Positions 47,715-56,670 of a DNA stretch of 64,000 nucleotides are shown in pieces. Both the position numbers and the translations under genes were made by a program. The number at the start of each line of letters is the position of its first letter. Position 1 is the first letter of the stretch. The stretch comes from Dysosmobacter welbionis. GTDB lineage: Bacteria > Bacillota > Clostridia > Oscillospirales > Oscillospiraceae. Under the pieces are notes generated by a model. That model worked only from the letters and a program-made list of their open reading frames with translations. It was not told the origin of the DNA and ran no database searches. The stretch spans positions 3,062,001 to 3,126,000 of the forward strand of contig NZ_CP034413.3 in assembly GCF_005121165.3 (NCBI RefSeq), in the 5' to 3' direction.

Positions 47715-48745
47715 AGATCATTGTAGACGCAATGGGCGGAGACAACGCGCCGCTGGAAATCGTCCGGGGCGCGCTGGACGCCAACCGGAACCATGGGGTG
47801 GAGATCATTCTGGTGGGCCGGACGGCGGAGGTGCTGAAGGCCGTGGAGGCCTGCGGCCAGAAGAGCCTGCCCGCAGGGGTGGAGATCAAGGACGCCAAAG
47901 AGGTGGTGGAGATCGCGGATGACCCCGCCATGGCCTTCAAGCAGAAGCCAGACTCCTCCCTGACCGTGGGATTGAACCTGCTGAAGGACGGCGCGGGAGA
48001 CGCCTTTGTCTCCGCCGGGTCCACCGGGGCGCTGCTCTCCGGGGCCACGCTGGTGGTCAAGCGCATTCGGGGCATCCGCCGGGCCGCCATGGGGCCCCAG
48101 ATTCCCACCGCCGGGGGACGGGCGGTCCTCTGCGACTGCGGCGCCAACGCCGAGTGCACGCCGGAGTACCTGCTCCAGTTTGCGTACCTGGGCAGCTACT
48201 ACGCCCAGCGGGTCATGGGCATCGAAAAGCCCCGGGTGGGCCTTCTGAACATCGGTGCGGAGGAGGAGAAGGGCGACACCCTGCGCCATGAGACCTACGC
48301 CCTGCTGAAAGAGGCTGGGGAGGCCGGCCGCATCCACTTCATCGGCAATGTGGAGGCCAACGAGGCCATGATGGGCACCGCCGATGTGATCGTTACCGAC
48401 GGCTTCACCGGCAATGTGATGCTGAAAACCATGGAGGGCGTAGGCAAGTTCCTGCTCAAGTCCCTGAAGGAGATGTTCCTCTCCAGCACCAAGACCAAGC
48501 TGGCCGCCGGTCTGGTGAAAGGGGATCTGGGGCAGATGAAAAAGCTGCTGGATCCCAGCGAGGTGGGCGGCACACCCTTCCTGGGGATCCAAAAGCCGGT
48601 GATCAAGGCCCATGGCGGTTCCAACGCCAGGGCCATCGAAAATGCGGTGCTGCGGGCCAAGGAGTATGCGGAAAGCGGTTTCATCGCGGACATTCAGGCC
48701 AACATCGAACACATGCGGGTCCAGCCCGGCATGGAAAAAAATTGA
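47711..48745 (+). CDS. plsX: Phosphate acyltransferase PlsX
   Basis: 344 aa. Converts acyl-ACP to acyl-phosphate for phospholipid synthesis. IIVDAMGGDNAPLEIVRGAL, SAGSTGALLSGATLVV, RPALCD-type region (GGRAVLCDCGANAECTPEYL), LLNIGAEEEKGDTLRHE, VTDGFTGNVMLKTMEG and HGGSNARAIENAV. Starts within the trmFO stop. acpP follows. Confidence 0.96.
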   Translation: MKIIVDAMGGDNAPLEIVRGALDANRNHGVEIILVGRTAEVLKAVEACGQKSLPAGVEIKDAKEVVEIADDPAMAFKQKPDSSLTVGLNLLKDGAGDAFVSAGSTGALLSGATLVVKRIRGIRRAAMGPQIPTAGGRAVLCDCGANAECTPEYLLQFAYLGSYYAQRVMGIEKPRVGLLNIGAEEEKGDTLRHETYALLKEAGEAGRIHFIGNVEANEAMMGTADVIVTDGFTGNVMLKTMEGVGKFLLKSLKEMFLSSTKTKLAAGLVKGDLGQMKKLLDPSEVGGTPFLGIQKPVIKAHGGSNARAIENAVLRAKEYAESGFIADIQANIEHMRVQPGMEKN

Positions 48746-48752
48746 TTTCCTA

Positions 48753-48782
48753 TTGACACCGCCGTAGAGATTGCCGTATGAT
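48753..48782 (+). promoter_or_regulatory. Promoter of acpP
   Basis: TTGACA (48753-48758), 18 bp, TATGAT (48777-48782), 47 nt before the acpP start. Confidence 0.7.
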
Positions 48783-48828
48783 TACCCCAGCAAGGCACAG
48801 AACCATTTTTCCTTGAGGGGTGAACGAC

Positions 48829-49077
48829 ATGTCGAATGAGGAAATTTTTCAGACCATGAAGGATTTGGTGTCCGAGCAGTTTGGTATGGAGCTGGACGAG
48901 GTGACGCTGGAGACCTCCTTTGAAGACGACCTGGGCGCCGACTCTGTGGACCTGGTGGAGTTGGTGATGGCCATGGAGGAGGAGTTCGAGCTGGGACAGA
49001 CGGCGGAGGACGAGGTCAAGGCCATCAAGACCGTGGGCGACGCGGTGAATTACGTGGCAGGCAAGCTGAACGGATAA
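48829..49077 (+). CDS. acpP: Acyl carrier protein
   Basis: 82 aa from ATG at 48829 (GAGGGG upstream; the in-frame GTG at 48820 overlaps that site). Acidic four-helix protein; the phosphopantetheine serine is in DDLGADSVDLVELVMAMEEE. Followed by a terminator, then rnc. Confidence 0.95.
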   Translation: MSNEEIFQTMKDLVSEQFGMELDEVTLETSFEDDLGADSVDLVELVMAMEEEFELGQTAEDEVKAIKTVGDAVNYVAGKLNG

Positions 49078-49088
49078 CTTGCAGGAAC

Positions 49089-49115
49089 GCCCCGCGCAGA
49101 GCGGGGCTTCCTTTT
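49089..49115 (+). terminator. Terminator between acpP and rnc
   Basis: GCCCCGC (49089-49095) / GCGGGGC (49101-49107), then TTCCTTTT. Partial read-through into rnc is likely, since rnc starts 14 nt later. Confidence 0.75.
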
Positions 49116-49128
49116 GGGAGTGGACGAT

Positions 49129-49812
49129 ATGCGGGATCTGGAGAAAAAACTGAATTACACCTTCCGCAACCAGGCTCTTCTCGAGGAGGCGCTGAACCAC
49201 AGCTCCTACGCCAACGAGCACCGGGCCGGTGGGCTGCGCAGCAATGAGCGGCTGGAGTTCCTGGGGGACTCCGTGCTGGGCTTTGTGACAGCGGAGTTTC
49301 TCTTCTGCCAGCACCCGGACCTTCCGGAGGGGGACCTGACCCGCATCCGGGCGGCCCTGGTGTGTGAGCAGAGCCTGTATGAAGTGGCGCAGAAGCTGGG
49401 CCTGGGCCAGTATCTGAAGCTGGGCCGGGGCGAGGAGGCTGGCGGCGGCCGGGAGCGGATCTCCATCCTGGCAGACGCCACGGAGGCGGTGTTTGCCGCT
49501 GTGTACCTGGACGGGGGGATCGAGGCGGCCTCCGCCCTGATCCACCGCTGCCTGCTGGACGCAGAGAAGGAAGAGGTAGTGGAGGAGCGCCGCCGGGACT
49601 ACAAGACGGCTCTGCAGGAACTGGTCCAGCGCCAGGCGGATCAGGTGCTCACCTACCACATGACCGGCGAGGCGGGGCCGGACCACGACAAGACCTTCCA
49701 GGCGGAGGTGCAGCTCAACGGACTGCCCATCGGCGCCGGTTCCGGCCACAGCAAGAAAGAGGCCGAACAGGCGGCGGCCAAGGCCGCGCTGGAGACGCTG
49801 GAGGAGACGTGA
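49129..49812 (+). CDS. rnc: Ribonuclease III
   Basis: 227 aa from ATG at 49129 (GGGAGTG site; the upstream TTG is unlikely). Catalytic signature NERLEFLGDSVLGFV, then DATEAVFAAVYLDGG with the metal-binding Asp and Glu, and a C-terminal double-stranded RNA-binding domain (DYKTALQELVQ; GSGHSKKEAEQAAAKAAL). Cuts double-stranded RNA in rRNA maturation. Confidence 0.95.
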   Translation: MRDLEKKLNYTFRNQALLEEALNHSSYANEHRAGGLRSNERLEFLGDSVLGFVTAEFLFCQHPDLPEGDLTRIRAALVCEQSLYEVAQKLGLGQYLKLGRGEEAGGGRERISILADATEAVFAAVYLDGGIEAASALIHRCLLDAEKEEVVEERRRDYKTALQELVQRQADQVLTYHMTGEAGPDHDKTFQAEVQLNGLPIGAGSGHSKKEAEQAAAKAALETLEET

Positions 49813-49841
49813 ACCGCCTTCGGCCGCTGCATACAAATGAG

Positions 49842-49873
49842 CAGACCGGTCCTGAACGGCCGGTCTGTTTTTT
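49842..49873 (+). terminator. Intrinsic terminator after rnc
   Basis: CAGACCGG (49842-49849) / CCGGTCTG (49860-49867), then six T. Confidence 0.88.
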
Positions 49874-49955
49874 GCTTTTCTCCGGGCTATGCGGAAATAT
49901 GACTGGAATTTTCAGCCTGGCCGTGATATACTCAAGCATGTATGTGCGATTTTAA

Positions 49956-50816
49956 ATGACTGGGGGATTGAATCCATTGTCTTTGCTGTCATCCATCCTG
50001 CTGGGCCTGATCCAGGGCCTGGCGGAGTTCCTGCCCATCTCCAGCTCCGGCCATCTGGCCATTGCGGAGCACTTCCTGGGCCAGGCGGGCGTTCCGGCGA
50101 CGCCGGACTTTTTTGACGTGCTGCTGCACCTGGGAACCCTGGTGGCAGTGTTCGCGGCCTACTGGCAGGATATCCGGGACATGATCGTGGAGCTGATCGA
50201 CGGCGTCCGCGATCTGGTTCGCGGCACCACACCCAACCCCATCCCGCCGGCACGGCGGATGATCCTGCTGATTATCGTGGGCACGCTGCCCCTGTTTGTG
50301 GTGCTGCCGGTGAAGGATCTGGTGGAGGGCCTGTCCGGCAATATCTATTTCGTGGCGGGGGCTCTGATCGTGACGGGCTTTCTGCTGTTCGCCAGCGACC
50401 GGGTAAAAAAAGGACGCAAGACGGAGCGGAGCGCCAAGCTGCTGGATGTGCTGCTGGTGGGCATTGCCCAGGCCATCGCCACCTGCCCCGGCATCTCCCG
50501 CTCCGGCACCACTATCACCGCCGGCTGCTTTGTGGGCTTTGACCGGAAGTTTGCGGTGCGCTTTTCCTTCCTGCTGTCCATCCCTGCCGTCCTGGGGGCC
50601 AACATCCTGACCTTGAAGGACGCCATTCAGGAGAATTCCATCATCGTATCGGATATTCCCGTGTATCTGGTGGGAGTGGCGGTGGCCGCCGTGGTGGGCT
50701 ATATCTGTATCCGCCTGCTGAAGATGATCGCCGATAAAGGCAAGTTCGGCTGGTTCGCGTATTACTGCTGGGCAGTGGGCCTGATCGTGCTGGCGCTGAC
50801 ACTTGTGCTGAAGTAA
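49956..50816 (+). CDS. uppP: Undecaprenyl-diphosphatase UppP/BacA
   Basis: Up to 286 aa. Recycles the lipid carrier of peptidoglycan synthesis. Signature GLIQGLAEFLPISSSGHLAI with the catalytic Glu, and the second motif CPGISRSGTTITAGCFVG; at least seven membrane helices. The ATG at 49956 has no ribosome site; TTG at 49968 or 49977, behind GGGGGA, may be the real start. A possible extended -10 (TGATATACT) lies at about 49924-49932. Confidence 0.92.
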   Translation: MTGGLNPLSLLSSILLGLIQGLAEFLPISSSGHLAIAEHFLGQAGVPATPDFFDVLLHLGTLVAVFAAYWQDIRDMIVELIDGVRDLVRGTTPNPIPPARRMILLIIVGTLPLFVVLPVKDLVEGLSGNIYFVAGALIVTGFLLFASDRVKKGRKTERSAKLLDVLLVGIAQAIATCPGISRSGTTITAGCFVGFDRKFAVRFSFLLSIPAVLGANILTLKDAIQENSIIVSDIPVYLVGVAVAAVVGYICIRLLKMIADKGKFGWFAYYCWAVGLIVLALTLVLK

Positions 50817-51010
50817 CTTGCCTTTGGTGCGCAGAGCACGTCCGCGGCGGAAGCGGCATCAGGCGTCCGGCGGAGCCAGACCCTGGAACGGGCAGGTTCG
50901 GCCAGGCCGCTCAGGAAAGGGCCTCTGGAAAACCGAAGATTTTGCGGCGCATCTCCGTTGCGCTGCATTGACGGTAAACAAAGGAGATTGGAACCTCGAA
51001 GGAGAGAAGC

Positions 51011-53569
51011 ATGGCATCCTCAACGCAGAAGAAGACGACAACGAAAAAGAGCGGCAGCCGCTCCGGCTCACGCACGGCCAAGGGTAAGCAGCCTCAGAAG
51101 CGTCCCATCCGCCGGGAGGTGGGGGGCGTGATACTGCTGGTGCTGGCGCTGTGTGTGCTGGTGAGCTACTGCGGCGTGCAGGCGATCCTCATCGACCTGC
51201 TGGCCAAGCTCCTGAAGGGACTGTTCGGCTACGGCTACTGGCTGGCCGGCCCTGCCATGCTGCTGGCAGGAGGGATCCTGCTGCTGCACCGGGGCCGCCC
51301 GGTCACCCTGCGGGCCACCTGCGCCCTGCTGCTGCCGCTGCTGGCAGGAGCGCTGTTCCACACCATTTTCGCAGGGGGAGACTATGCGCTGAACGGCTGG
51401 GGCGTTTTGAAGAATCTCTGGACGGCGGGCCTTGCCCTGAAGGCGGGCGGCGCCGTTTCCGGCCTGCTGGCGGAGGCGGCGGTGCTGGCGGTCTCCAAGG
51501 TGGTGTCTCTCTTCCTCTTCGGCTTGCTGCTGGCGGTTCTGCTGCTGGCGGCCCTGCATGTGACGCCTTCCGCCGTTCTGGAGATGGTACGGAACCGGCC
51601 GGAGTACGAGGAGGAGCCGGAGCCTACGCCCGCCGTCCACATCGCTCCTGCGGAGCCGCCCCAGCGGCGGGGAGAGCGCCAGAGCAGGCCCGCCATCGAC
51701 ATTCCCCTGGACGGCGAGGAGCCGTCCGCACAGCCGGAGGAAGAGTCCGGCCGGTTTACCGGCTTCTTCCGGCATAAGTCCGACAAGATGAAGACGCCGG
51801 ACCAGGTGCTCTCCGACAAGGAGGCGGAGCAGGCGGCGCTGGAACCTGCGCCGTCTCCGGCCCGCGCCAAGGCCGCTCCCACCCCGGCGCCCGTGGCGGA
51901 AGAGGTATCCGTTCCGGAGCCCGCCCCCGCGGCGCCTGCCGCCCCGCCTGCCCCGGCGGCGGGGAAGAAGGCCGTGGCCCAGGAGGTAGCCGCTGCTACG
52001 GCAGCGGTGACCGCGGAGATTGAGCAGAAGCTGACGGAGGATGCGGACACCTATCAGTTCCCCCCCATTACCCTGCTGCAGGAGAGCCGGGAGGAAAACT
52101 ATGCCGAGACCGGCGCAGAGCTGCGGAACAACTCCCGCCGCCTGGCGGAGACCCTCACCAGCTTCGGTGTGGACGCTACTGCCGGAGACGTGGTCCACGG
52201 CCCCTCCGTCACCCGGTATGAGTTCGTGCTGGACCAGGGCGTGAAGCTCAGCAAGATCACCAACCTGTCGGATGATATCGCCCTGGCCCTGGGGGCCTCC
52301 GGCGTGCGGATCGCCCCCATTCCGGACAAGATCTCCGTGGTGGGCATCGAGGTGCCCAACAAGCAGGTGACGCCGGTGCTGATCCGGGACGTGATCGAGT
52401 CCCGGGAGTTCACAGAGCACAAGTCCAAAGTGGCTTTCGCCCTGGGAAGGGATATCGGCGGCCGGAACATCGTGGGGGATATCGAGCGTCTGCCCCACGT
52501 GCTGATCGCCGGCACCACCGGATCCGGCAAGTCCGTGTGCACCAACTCCCTGATTGTGTCGCTGCTGTACAAGTCCACCCCGGATGAGGTCCGCTTTATC
52601 ATGGTGGATCCCAAGATGGTGGAGCTGGCCCCCTACAACGGCATTCCCCACCTGCTGATCCCGGTGGTGACGGATCCCAAAAAGGCCGCTGGTGCCCTCC
52701 AATGGGCGGTGTTCGAGATGATGAAGCGGTACAAGACCTTCTCTGAGCATGGTGTGAAGAAGCTGGAGGAGTTCAACCGCCTGGCCCGGGCCAGTGAGGA
52801 CCTGGAGACGCTGCCCAGCGTGGTGGTGGTCATTGATGAGTTGGCCGACCTGATGTTGGTAGCTGCTAAGGAGGTGGAGGAGTCCATCTGCCGGGTGGCC
52901 CAGATGGGCCGCGCCGCCGGCGTCCATCTGGTGATCGCCACCCAGCGGCCCTCCGCAGATGTGATCACCGGCCTCATGAAGGCCAACATTCCCAGCCGCA
53001 TCGCCTTTGCTGTGGCATCCTCTCTGGAGTCCAGAATCATCCTGGACAACACCGGCGCGGAGAAGCTGGTGGGCAAGGGCGATATGCTCTACGCTCCCCT
53101 GGGCCAGGGCAAGCCCACCCGCGTCCAGGGCTGCTTCATCTCCCCGGAGGAGATCGAACGGGTGGTGGAGTTCGTGAAGCAGTCCGGTGAGGCGCATTAC
53201 TCCGATGAGGTCATGGCCAAGATCGAGGAGTCCATGCAGGAGAAGGAGAAAGGCGGCAAGGGCGCCGCGGCCGCGGCGCCGGAGGCCGGAGAGGACGAGG
53301 GGGACGAGCTGCTCCCCGCCGCCGTGGAGGTGGTGCTGGAGACCGGGCAGGCCTCTGTCTCCATGCTCCAGCGCCGGCTGAAGCTGGGCTACTCCCGGGC
53401 CGCCCGCCTGGTGGACCAGATGGAGGAACGGGGCATCGTGGGGCCCTTCGAGGGCTCCAAGCCCAGGCAGCTGCTGATCACCCGTGCCCAGTGGCAGGAG
53501 ATGCAGATGGGCGGCGCGCCCGCCCCGGAGGCGGACGAGCCTCCCTTCCCGACGGAAGAGGAGACCTGA
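51011..53569 (+). CDS. ftsK: DNA translocase FtsK/SpoIIIE
   Basis: 852 aa. Basic N-terminus, four membrane helices (about 38-180), an Ala/Pro/Glu-rich linker (about 200-340), then the motor: Walker A IAGTTGSGKSVCTNSLIVSL, FIMVDPKMVELAPYNGIPHL, VVVVIDELADLMLVAAKEVE, HLVIATQRPSADVITGLMKA and a C-terminal gamma winged-helix (ASVSMLQRRLKLGYSRAARL). Moves chromosomal DNA through the division or sporulation septum; the two types cannot be told apart here. Start ATG has GGAGAG upstream. Confidence 0.95.
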   Translation: MASSTQKKTTTKKSGSRSGSRTAKGKQPQKRPIRREVGGVILLVLALCVLVSYCGVQAILIDLLAKLLKGLFGYGYWLAGPAMLLAGGILLLHRGRPVTLRATCALLLPLLAGALFHTIFAGGDYALNGWGVLKNLWTAGLALKAGGAVSGLLAEAAVLAVSKVVSLFLFGLLLAVLLLAALHVTPSAVLEMVRNRPEYEEEPEPTPAVHIAPAEPPQRRGERQSRPAIDIPLDGEEPSAQPEEESGRFTGFFRHKSDKMKTPDQVLSDKEAEQAALEPAPSPARAKAAPTPAPVAEEVSVPEPAPAAPAAPPAPAAGKKAVAQEVAAATAAVTAEIEQKLTEDADTYQFPPITLLQESREENYAETGAELRNNSRRLAETLTSFGVDATAGDVVHGPSVTRYEFVLDQGVKLSKITNLSDDIALALGASGVRIAPIPDKISVVGIEVPNKQVTPVLIRDVIESREFTEHKSKVAFALGRDIGGRNIVGDIERLPHVLIAGTTGSGKSVCTNSLIVSLLYKSTPDEVRFIMVDPKMVELAPYNGIPHLLIPVVTDPKKAAGALQWAVFEMMKRYKTFSEHGVKKLEEFNRLARASEDLETLPSVVVVIDELADLMLVAAKEVEESICRVAQMGRAAGVHLVIATQRPSADVITGLMKANIPSRIAFAVASSLESRIILDNTGAEKLVGKGDMLYAPLGQGKPTRVQGCFISPEEIERVVEFVKQSGEAHYSDEVMAKIEESMQEKEKGGKGAAAAAPEAGEDEGDELLPAAVEVVLETGQASVSMLQRRLKLGYSRAARLVDQMEERGIVGPFEGSKPRQLLITRAQWQEMQMGGAPAPEADEPPFPTEEET

Positions 53570-53609
53570 CGGATGCAGGCCTTCAGCGGAGATTTCTGAA
53601 AACCTCTGC

Positions 53610-53637
53610 TTGACAAATCCCCGCAAAGACGTATAAT
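53610..53637 (+). promoter_or_regulatory. Promoter of the T-box aminotransferase unit
   Basis: TTGACA (53610-53615), 16 bp, TATAAT (53632-53637). Start expected near 53644. Confidence 0.85.
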
Positions 53638-53643
53638 GGGACT

Positions 53644-53876
53644 ATCATAAACGCGATGACAGAGCCAGCCCTGCGAAACCGGCTTAGAAGCGAGGGGGAG
53701 ACGGTGCAAGCCCCCAGCCCACGCCGCACGGCAGCCACTCTGGAGCAGTCCGCGAGGAGCGGAACGGCCCATCCCCGTTACCGGATGACATGAGATGCCT
53801 CCCATTCGGAGGCAGATCAGGGTGGTACCGCGGAATGGAATGTTCGCCCCTGACAGAGATGTCAGGGGCGTTTTTT
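53644..53876 (+). ncRNA. T-box leader (possible alanine GCC specifier)
   Basis: T-box hallmarks: kink-turn-like base (GATGA and GGAGCAGTC), the GGTGCAAGCC apical/AG region (53703-53712), a stem III hairpin TCCGC/GCGGA, the T-box sequence GGGTGGTACCGCGG (about 53819-53832) and terminator CGCCCCTGAC / GTCAGGGGCG with six T (53845-53876). By hand folding, the loop above the kink-turn stem (CAGAG/CTCTG) has GCC followed by A (53734-53737), the usual place of the specifier, which would mean alanine. The class is certain, the specifier only likely. Confidence 0.92.
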
Positions 53877-53929
53877 ATTGCCGGCCGCCGTAAATGAGAT
53901 TACAAAATCCGACCAAGGAGGTCTTTTTT

Positions 53930-55126
53930 ATGAAATTTTCCAGCAAGATTCAGCGGTGTGAGCTCTCTCCCATGCGGAAGTTTCTGCCCTATGAGCTGGC
54001 GGCAGAGGCCAAGGGCCGCAAGATCTATCATCTGAATATCGGCCAGCCGGACATTGAGACGCCCAAGGCCTTCTTTGACGCGGTGAAGAATTTCCAGGAC
54101 CCAGTGCTGGCCTATGCGGCGGCCCCCGGCGTGTCTGAGTTTCTGACGGCGGTGCAGGGCTACTACGCCAACCTGGGCATCCACCTGGAGCAATCGGACA
54201 TCTACGCCACTGCCGGCGGCAGCGAGGCGCTGCAGATGGCCCTGACCTGCATTCTGGACGAGGGAGACGAGATCCTGATCCCGGAGCCCTTCTATCCCAA
54301 TTACAACACCTTTGTCAGTGTCACCGGCGGCGTGATCCGGCCTATCCCCACAACTCCGGAGGAGGGCTACCGCTACGCCGACCGGGCGCGAATCGAGCCC
54401 CTGATCAACGAGCACACACGGGCCATCCTGGTGACCAACCCCGGCAACCCCACCGGCGTGGTCCTCTCCCCGGAGGAGATGCGCCTGATGGCGGACATCG
54501 CCAAAGAGCACGGCCTGTTCCTTATCAGCGACGAGGTGTACCGGGAGTTCGTCTACGGCGGCGAGCCTCTGGCCTCCATGGCCCAGTTTGACGATGCGGC
54601 CGAGAACGTGGTGGTGGTGGACTCCATCTCCAAGCGGTTCTCCGCCTGCGGCGCCCGGGTGGGCATCCTGGTGTCCCGGAACCGGGAACTGATGGCCCAG
54701 GCCCTGAAGATCTGCCAGGGACGCCTGTGCGCGGCCACGCTGGACCAGCTGGGCGCTGCCGCCCTGTACGGCGTAGGCTCCGACTACTTCTCCGCCGTGC
54801 GGGAGGAGTACCACAGGCGGCGGGATACCTGCATGGAGGGCCTATCTCAGATCCCCGGCGTGGTGTGCGAGTGCCCCAAGGGCGCTTTCTACCTCATGGC
54901 CAAGCTGCCGGTGGATGACACCGACAAGTTCCAGACCTGGCTGCTGGAGGAGTTCCAGGACAACGGGGAGACCGTCATGTTCGCACCCGGCGAGGGCTTC
55001 TACGGCACCCCCGGCAAGGGCCGGGACGAGGTCCGGCTGGCTTATATCCTGAAGCAGGCGGATCTGCGGCGGGCCATGGAGGTCCTGGCCCACGGCATTG
55101 AGGCATACAACAGCCGGAAGCTGTGA
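53930..55126 (+). CDS. PLP-dependent class I aminotransferase
   Basis: 398 aa from ATG at 53930 (AAGGAGG site). Fold type I motifs: HLNIGQPDIETPKAFFDAVK, TAGGSEALQMALTCILDEGD, VTNPGNPTGVVLSPEE, ISDEVYREFVYGG and the PLP lysine in DSISKRFSACGARVG; C-terminal Arg in DEVRLAYI. AspC-like in general; the amino donor cannot be read from sequence. It is controlled by the T-box leader, whose likely GCC specifier points to alanine supply, so an alanine transaminase role is possible. Confidence 0.9.
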   Translation: MKFSSKIQRCELSPMRKFLPYELAAEAKGRKIYHLNIGQPDIETPKAFFDAVKNFQDPVLAYAAAPGVSEFLTAVQGYYANLGIHLEQSDIYATAGGSEALQMALTCILDEGDEILIPEPFYPNYNTFVSVTGGVIRPIPTTPEEGYRYADRARIEPLINEHTRAILVTNPGNPTGVVLSPEEMRLMADIAKEHGLFLISDEVYREFVYGGEPLASMAQFDDAAENVVVVDSISKRFSACGARVGILVSRNRELMAQALKICQGRLCAATLDQLGAAALYGVGSDYFSAVREEYHRRRDTCMEGLSQIPGVVCECPKGAFYLMAKLPVDDTDKFQTWLLEEFQDNGETVMFAPGEGFYGTPGKGRDEVRLAYILKQADLRRAMEVLAHGIEAYNSRKL

Positions 55127-55136
55127 GAAACGAGCA

Positions 55137-55172
55137 GAGGAGAGCGGCAAAAGCCGCTCTCCTCATGTTTTT
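55137..55172 (+). terminator. Terminator after the aminotransferase gene
   Basis: GAGGAGAGCGGC / GCCGCTCTCCTC with AAAA loop, then ATGTTTTTAT. Confidence 0.85.
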
Positions 55173-55485
55173 ATGATTCCGGTGTCCAGAGGCACTGTTC
55201 CAGATCCACCGTGCCGTCCAGGCGAAAGGCCACACCCTCCGCCTCCAGCAGGGCCCGCTGGGTGCCGGGGGCAAAGGTGTCGAAGGCCGCCTTGGTGCCG
55301 CCGAAGCGGTCCACCACCCGGTGGCAGGGCACGGTTGGGTCCTGACAGGACGCCATGGCATATCCCACCAGCCGGGCGCTCCGTGGCATCCCGGCCAGCC
55401 GCGCCACCTGGCCGTAGGTGGACACACTTCCGGCGGGGATCCGCCGGACCACGTCATAGAATGCGCCGAAGACTGTGCCGCTCAC
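55171..55485 (-). CDS. MGMT-family DNA-binding protein (short)
   Basis: 104 aa. Corresponds to the C-terminal domain of O6-alkylguanine-DNA alkyltransferases: RRIPAGSVSTYGQVARLAGM, SARLVGYAMASC, and PCHRVVDRFGG. The PCHR active-site cysteine is kept, unlike classical alkyltransferase-like proteins, where it is replaced. It lacks the N-terminal domain of Ogt. Overlaps the nitrilase gene by 4 nt, so the two are co-transcribed. Confidence 0.85.
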   Translation of the reverse strand: MSGTVFGAFYDVVRRIPAGSVSTYGQVARLAGMPRSARLVGYAMASCQDPTVPCHRVVDRFGGTKAAFDTFAPGTQRALLEAEGVAFRLDGTVDLEQCLWTPES

Positions 55486-56297
55486 TTCTCCCGCACCTCA
55501 TACAGATCCGTCCGCCGGGCGGAGAGGATGGGCAGCTGGGCCCGTACCGCCTCCAGCCGTTCCACGTCCAGGTCCGCGTACAGGGTTGTCTCCTCCGCCC
55601 CGGCCCGGCAGAGCACGGCGCCCCAGGGATCCACGGCGATGGAGTTGCCGTAGGCCACGTAGGAGCCCTGTTCGTCCCGGGCGGGGGAGACCCCCACGGT
55701 GAAGCACTGGTTGTCCACTGCCCGCTGGCGGAAGAGAAGTTCCCAGTGGGCGGGGCCGGTAGTCATGTTGAAGGCCGCCGGCACGAAGATCACCTTTGCC
55801 CCCCGCAGGCACATGCACCGGGCCAGCTCCTCGAACCGCAGGTCGAAGCAGACGCACAGCCCCATGGTGCCGAAGGCCGTCTCGAAGGTGGTGATGGCAT
55901 TTCCCGGGGAGAGGGTGTCCGACTCCCGGAACCGCTGTCCCCCCTGGACGTCGATATCAAACAGGTGGGCCTTCCGGTGCTTGGCCAGCTGGCGGCCGTC
56001 GGGGCCGTAGACGTAGCTGGTGTTGTAGATCCGGCCCTCCGACAGCTCCGGCACAGTCCCGCCCACGAGGTAGAGCCCCAGCTCCGCTGCCAGGTGGGAC
56101 AGGGCCGTCTGGGCCTCGCCGCCCTCCGGTTCGCCGTAGGCGCCGAAGCAGCTGTTGTCGTAGGGGCAGCAGAACATCTCCGGCAGCACGGCGAAGTCCG
56201 CTCCATTCTTGGCCGCCTCCCGGATTTTGCCGCAGGCGGTCTGGATATTTTTCACTTTGTCTGGAAGCACCGGCATCTGGATCAGCGCAATGCGCAT
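55482..56297 (-). CDS. Carbon-nitrogen hydrolase (nitrilase / omega-amidase-like)
   Basis: 271 aa. The Glu-Lys-Cys triad is visible: LPEMFCCPYDNSCF (Glu about 40), KHRKAHLFDID (Lys), and GLCVCFDLRFEELAR (Cys about 150). It resembles Nit2/YafV omega-amidases that clear alpha-keto acid amides made by glutamine transamination. Start ATG at 56297 with a GGAGG site. Middle gene of smr-nitrilase-MGMT on the minus strand. Confidence 0.88.
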   Translation of the reverse strand: MRIALIQMPVLPDKVKNIQTACGKIREAAKNGADFAVLPEMFCCPYDNSCFGAYGEPEGGEAQTALSHLAAELGLYLVGGTVPELSEGRIYNTSYVYGPDGRQLAKHRKAHLFDIDVQGGQRFRESDTLSPGNAITTFETAFGTMGLCVCFDLRFEELARCMCLRGAKVIFVPAAFNMTTGPAHWELLFRQRAVDNQCFTVGVSPARDEQGSYVAYGNSIAVDPWGAVLCRAGAEETTLYADLDVERLEAVRAQLPILSARRTDLYEVREK

Positions 56298-56313
56298 AGG
56301 CGCACCTCCTCAA

Positions 56314-56565
56314 TCATTCCGTCATTTCCCGCAGCACCAGATCTGTGGCGCCCCCGTCGGGGGAGCGGAGCAGGCGCTTCACCTGCGGGTGGTGCCCGTA
56401 TTCCACCTGGAGAAAGTCCCGCAGGGCCGTGCCCTGATGACAGCCATGGATCAGGCGGAGCCGGTACGTCCCGGCCCCGGCCCGGCGGAGCAGGGCATCC
56501 ACCGTGACCTTGGCCTGATAGGTGTTCCTGCCGTGGAGGTCCACGGTGACGATTCCGCACTCCAT
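56314..56565 (-). CDS. Stand-alone Smr domain protein
   Basis: 83 aa from ATG at 56565 (AGAGGAGG upstream). Smr motifs: VTVDLHGRNTYQAKVTVDAL at the N-terminus and LRLIHGCHQGTALRDFLQ, with HGCHQG in place of the more usual HGxGxG. Smr domains nick or bind branched nucleic acids, or cut collided-ribosome mRNAs in larger proteins. A role for this small form is not established. First gene of its minus-strand unit. Confidence 0.8.
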   Translation of the reverse strand: MECGIVTVDLHGRNTYQAKVTVDALLRRAGAGTYRLRLIHGCHQGTALRDFLQVEYGHHPQVKRLLRSPDGGATDLVLREMTE

Positions 56566-56615
56566 GGGCGGCTGCCTCCTCTCTCCCGCCGGAGGGCGGG
56601 GAATGCTCTTCTCCC

Positions 56616-56645
56616 ATTGTAACATGGGCGGAACTGTGTTACAAT
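56616..56645. promoter_or_regulatory. Perfectly symmetric divergent promoter between smr and yjbQ
   Basis: ATTGTAACA (56616-56624) and TGTTACAAT (56637-56645) are an exact inverted repeat. Read on either strand it gives TTGTAA, 17 bp, TACAAT, so each -35 lies on the other strand's -10. Confidence 0.7.
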
Positions 56646-56670
56646 GCAAAAAACAGAGGAGGCATGGAAG

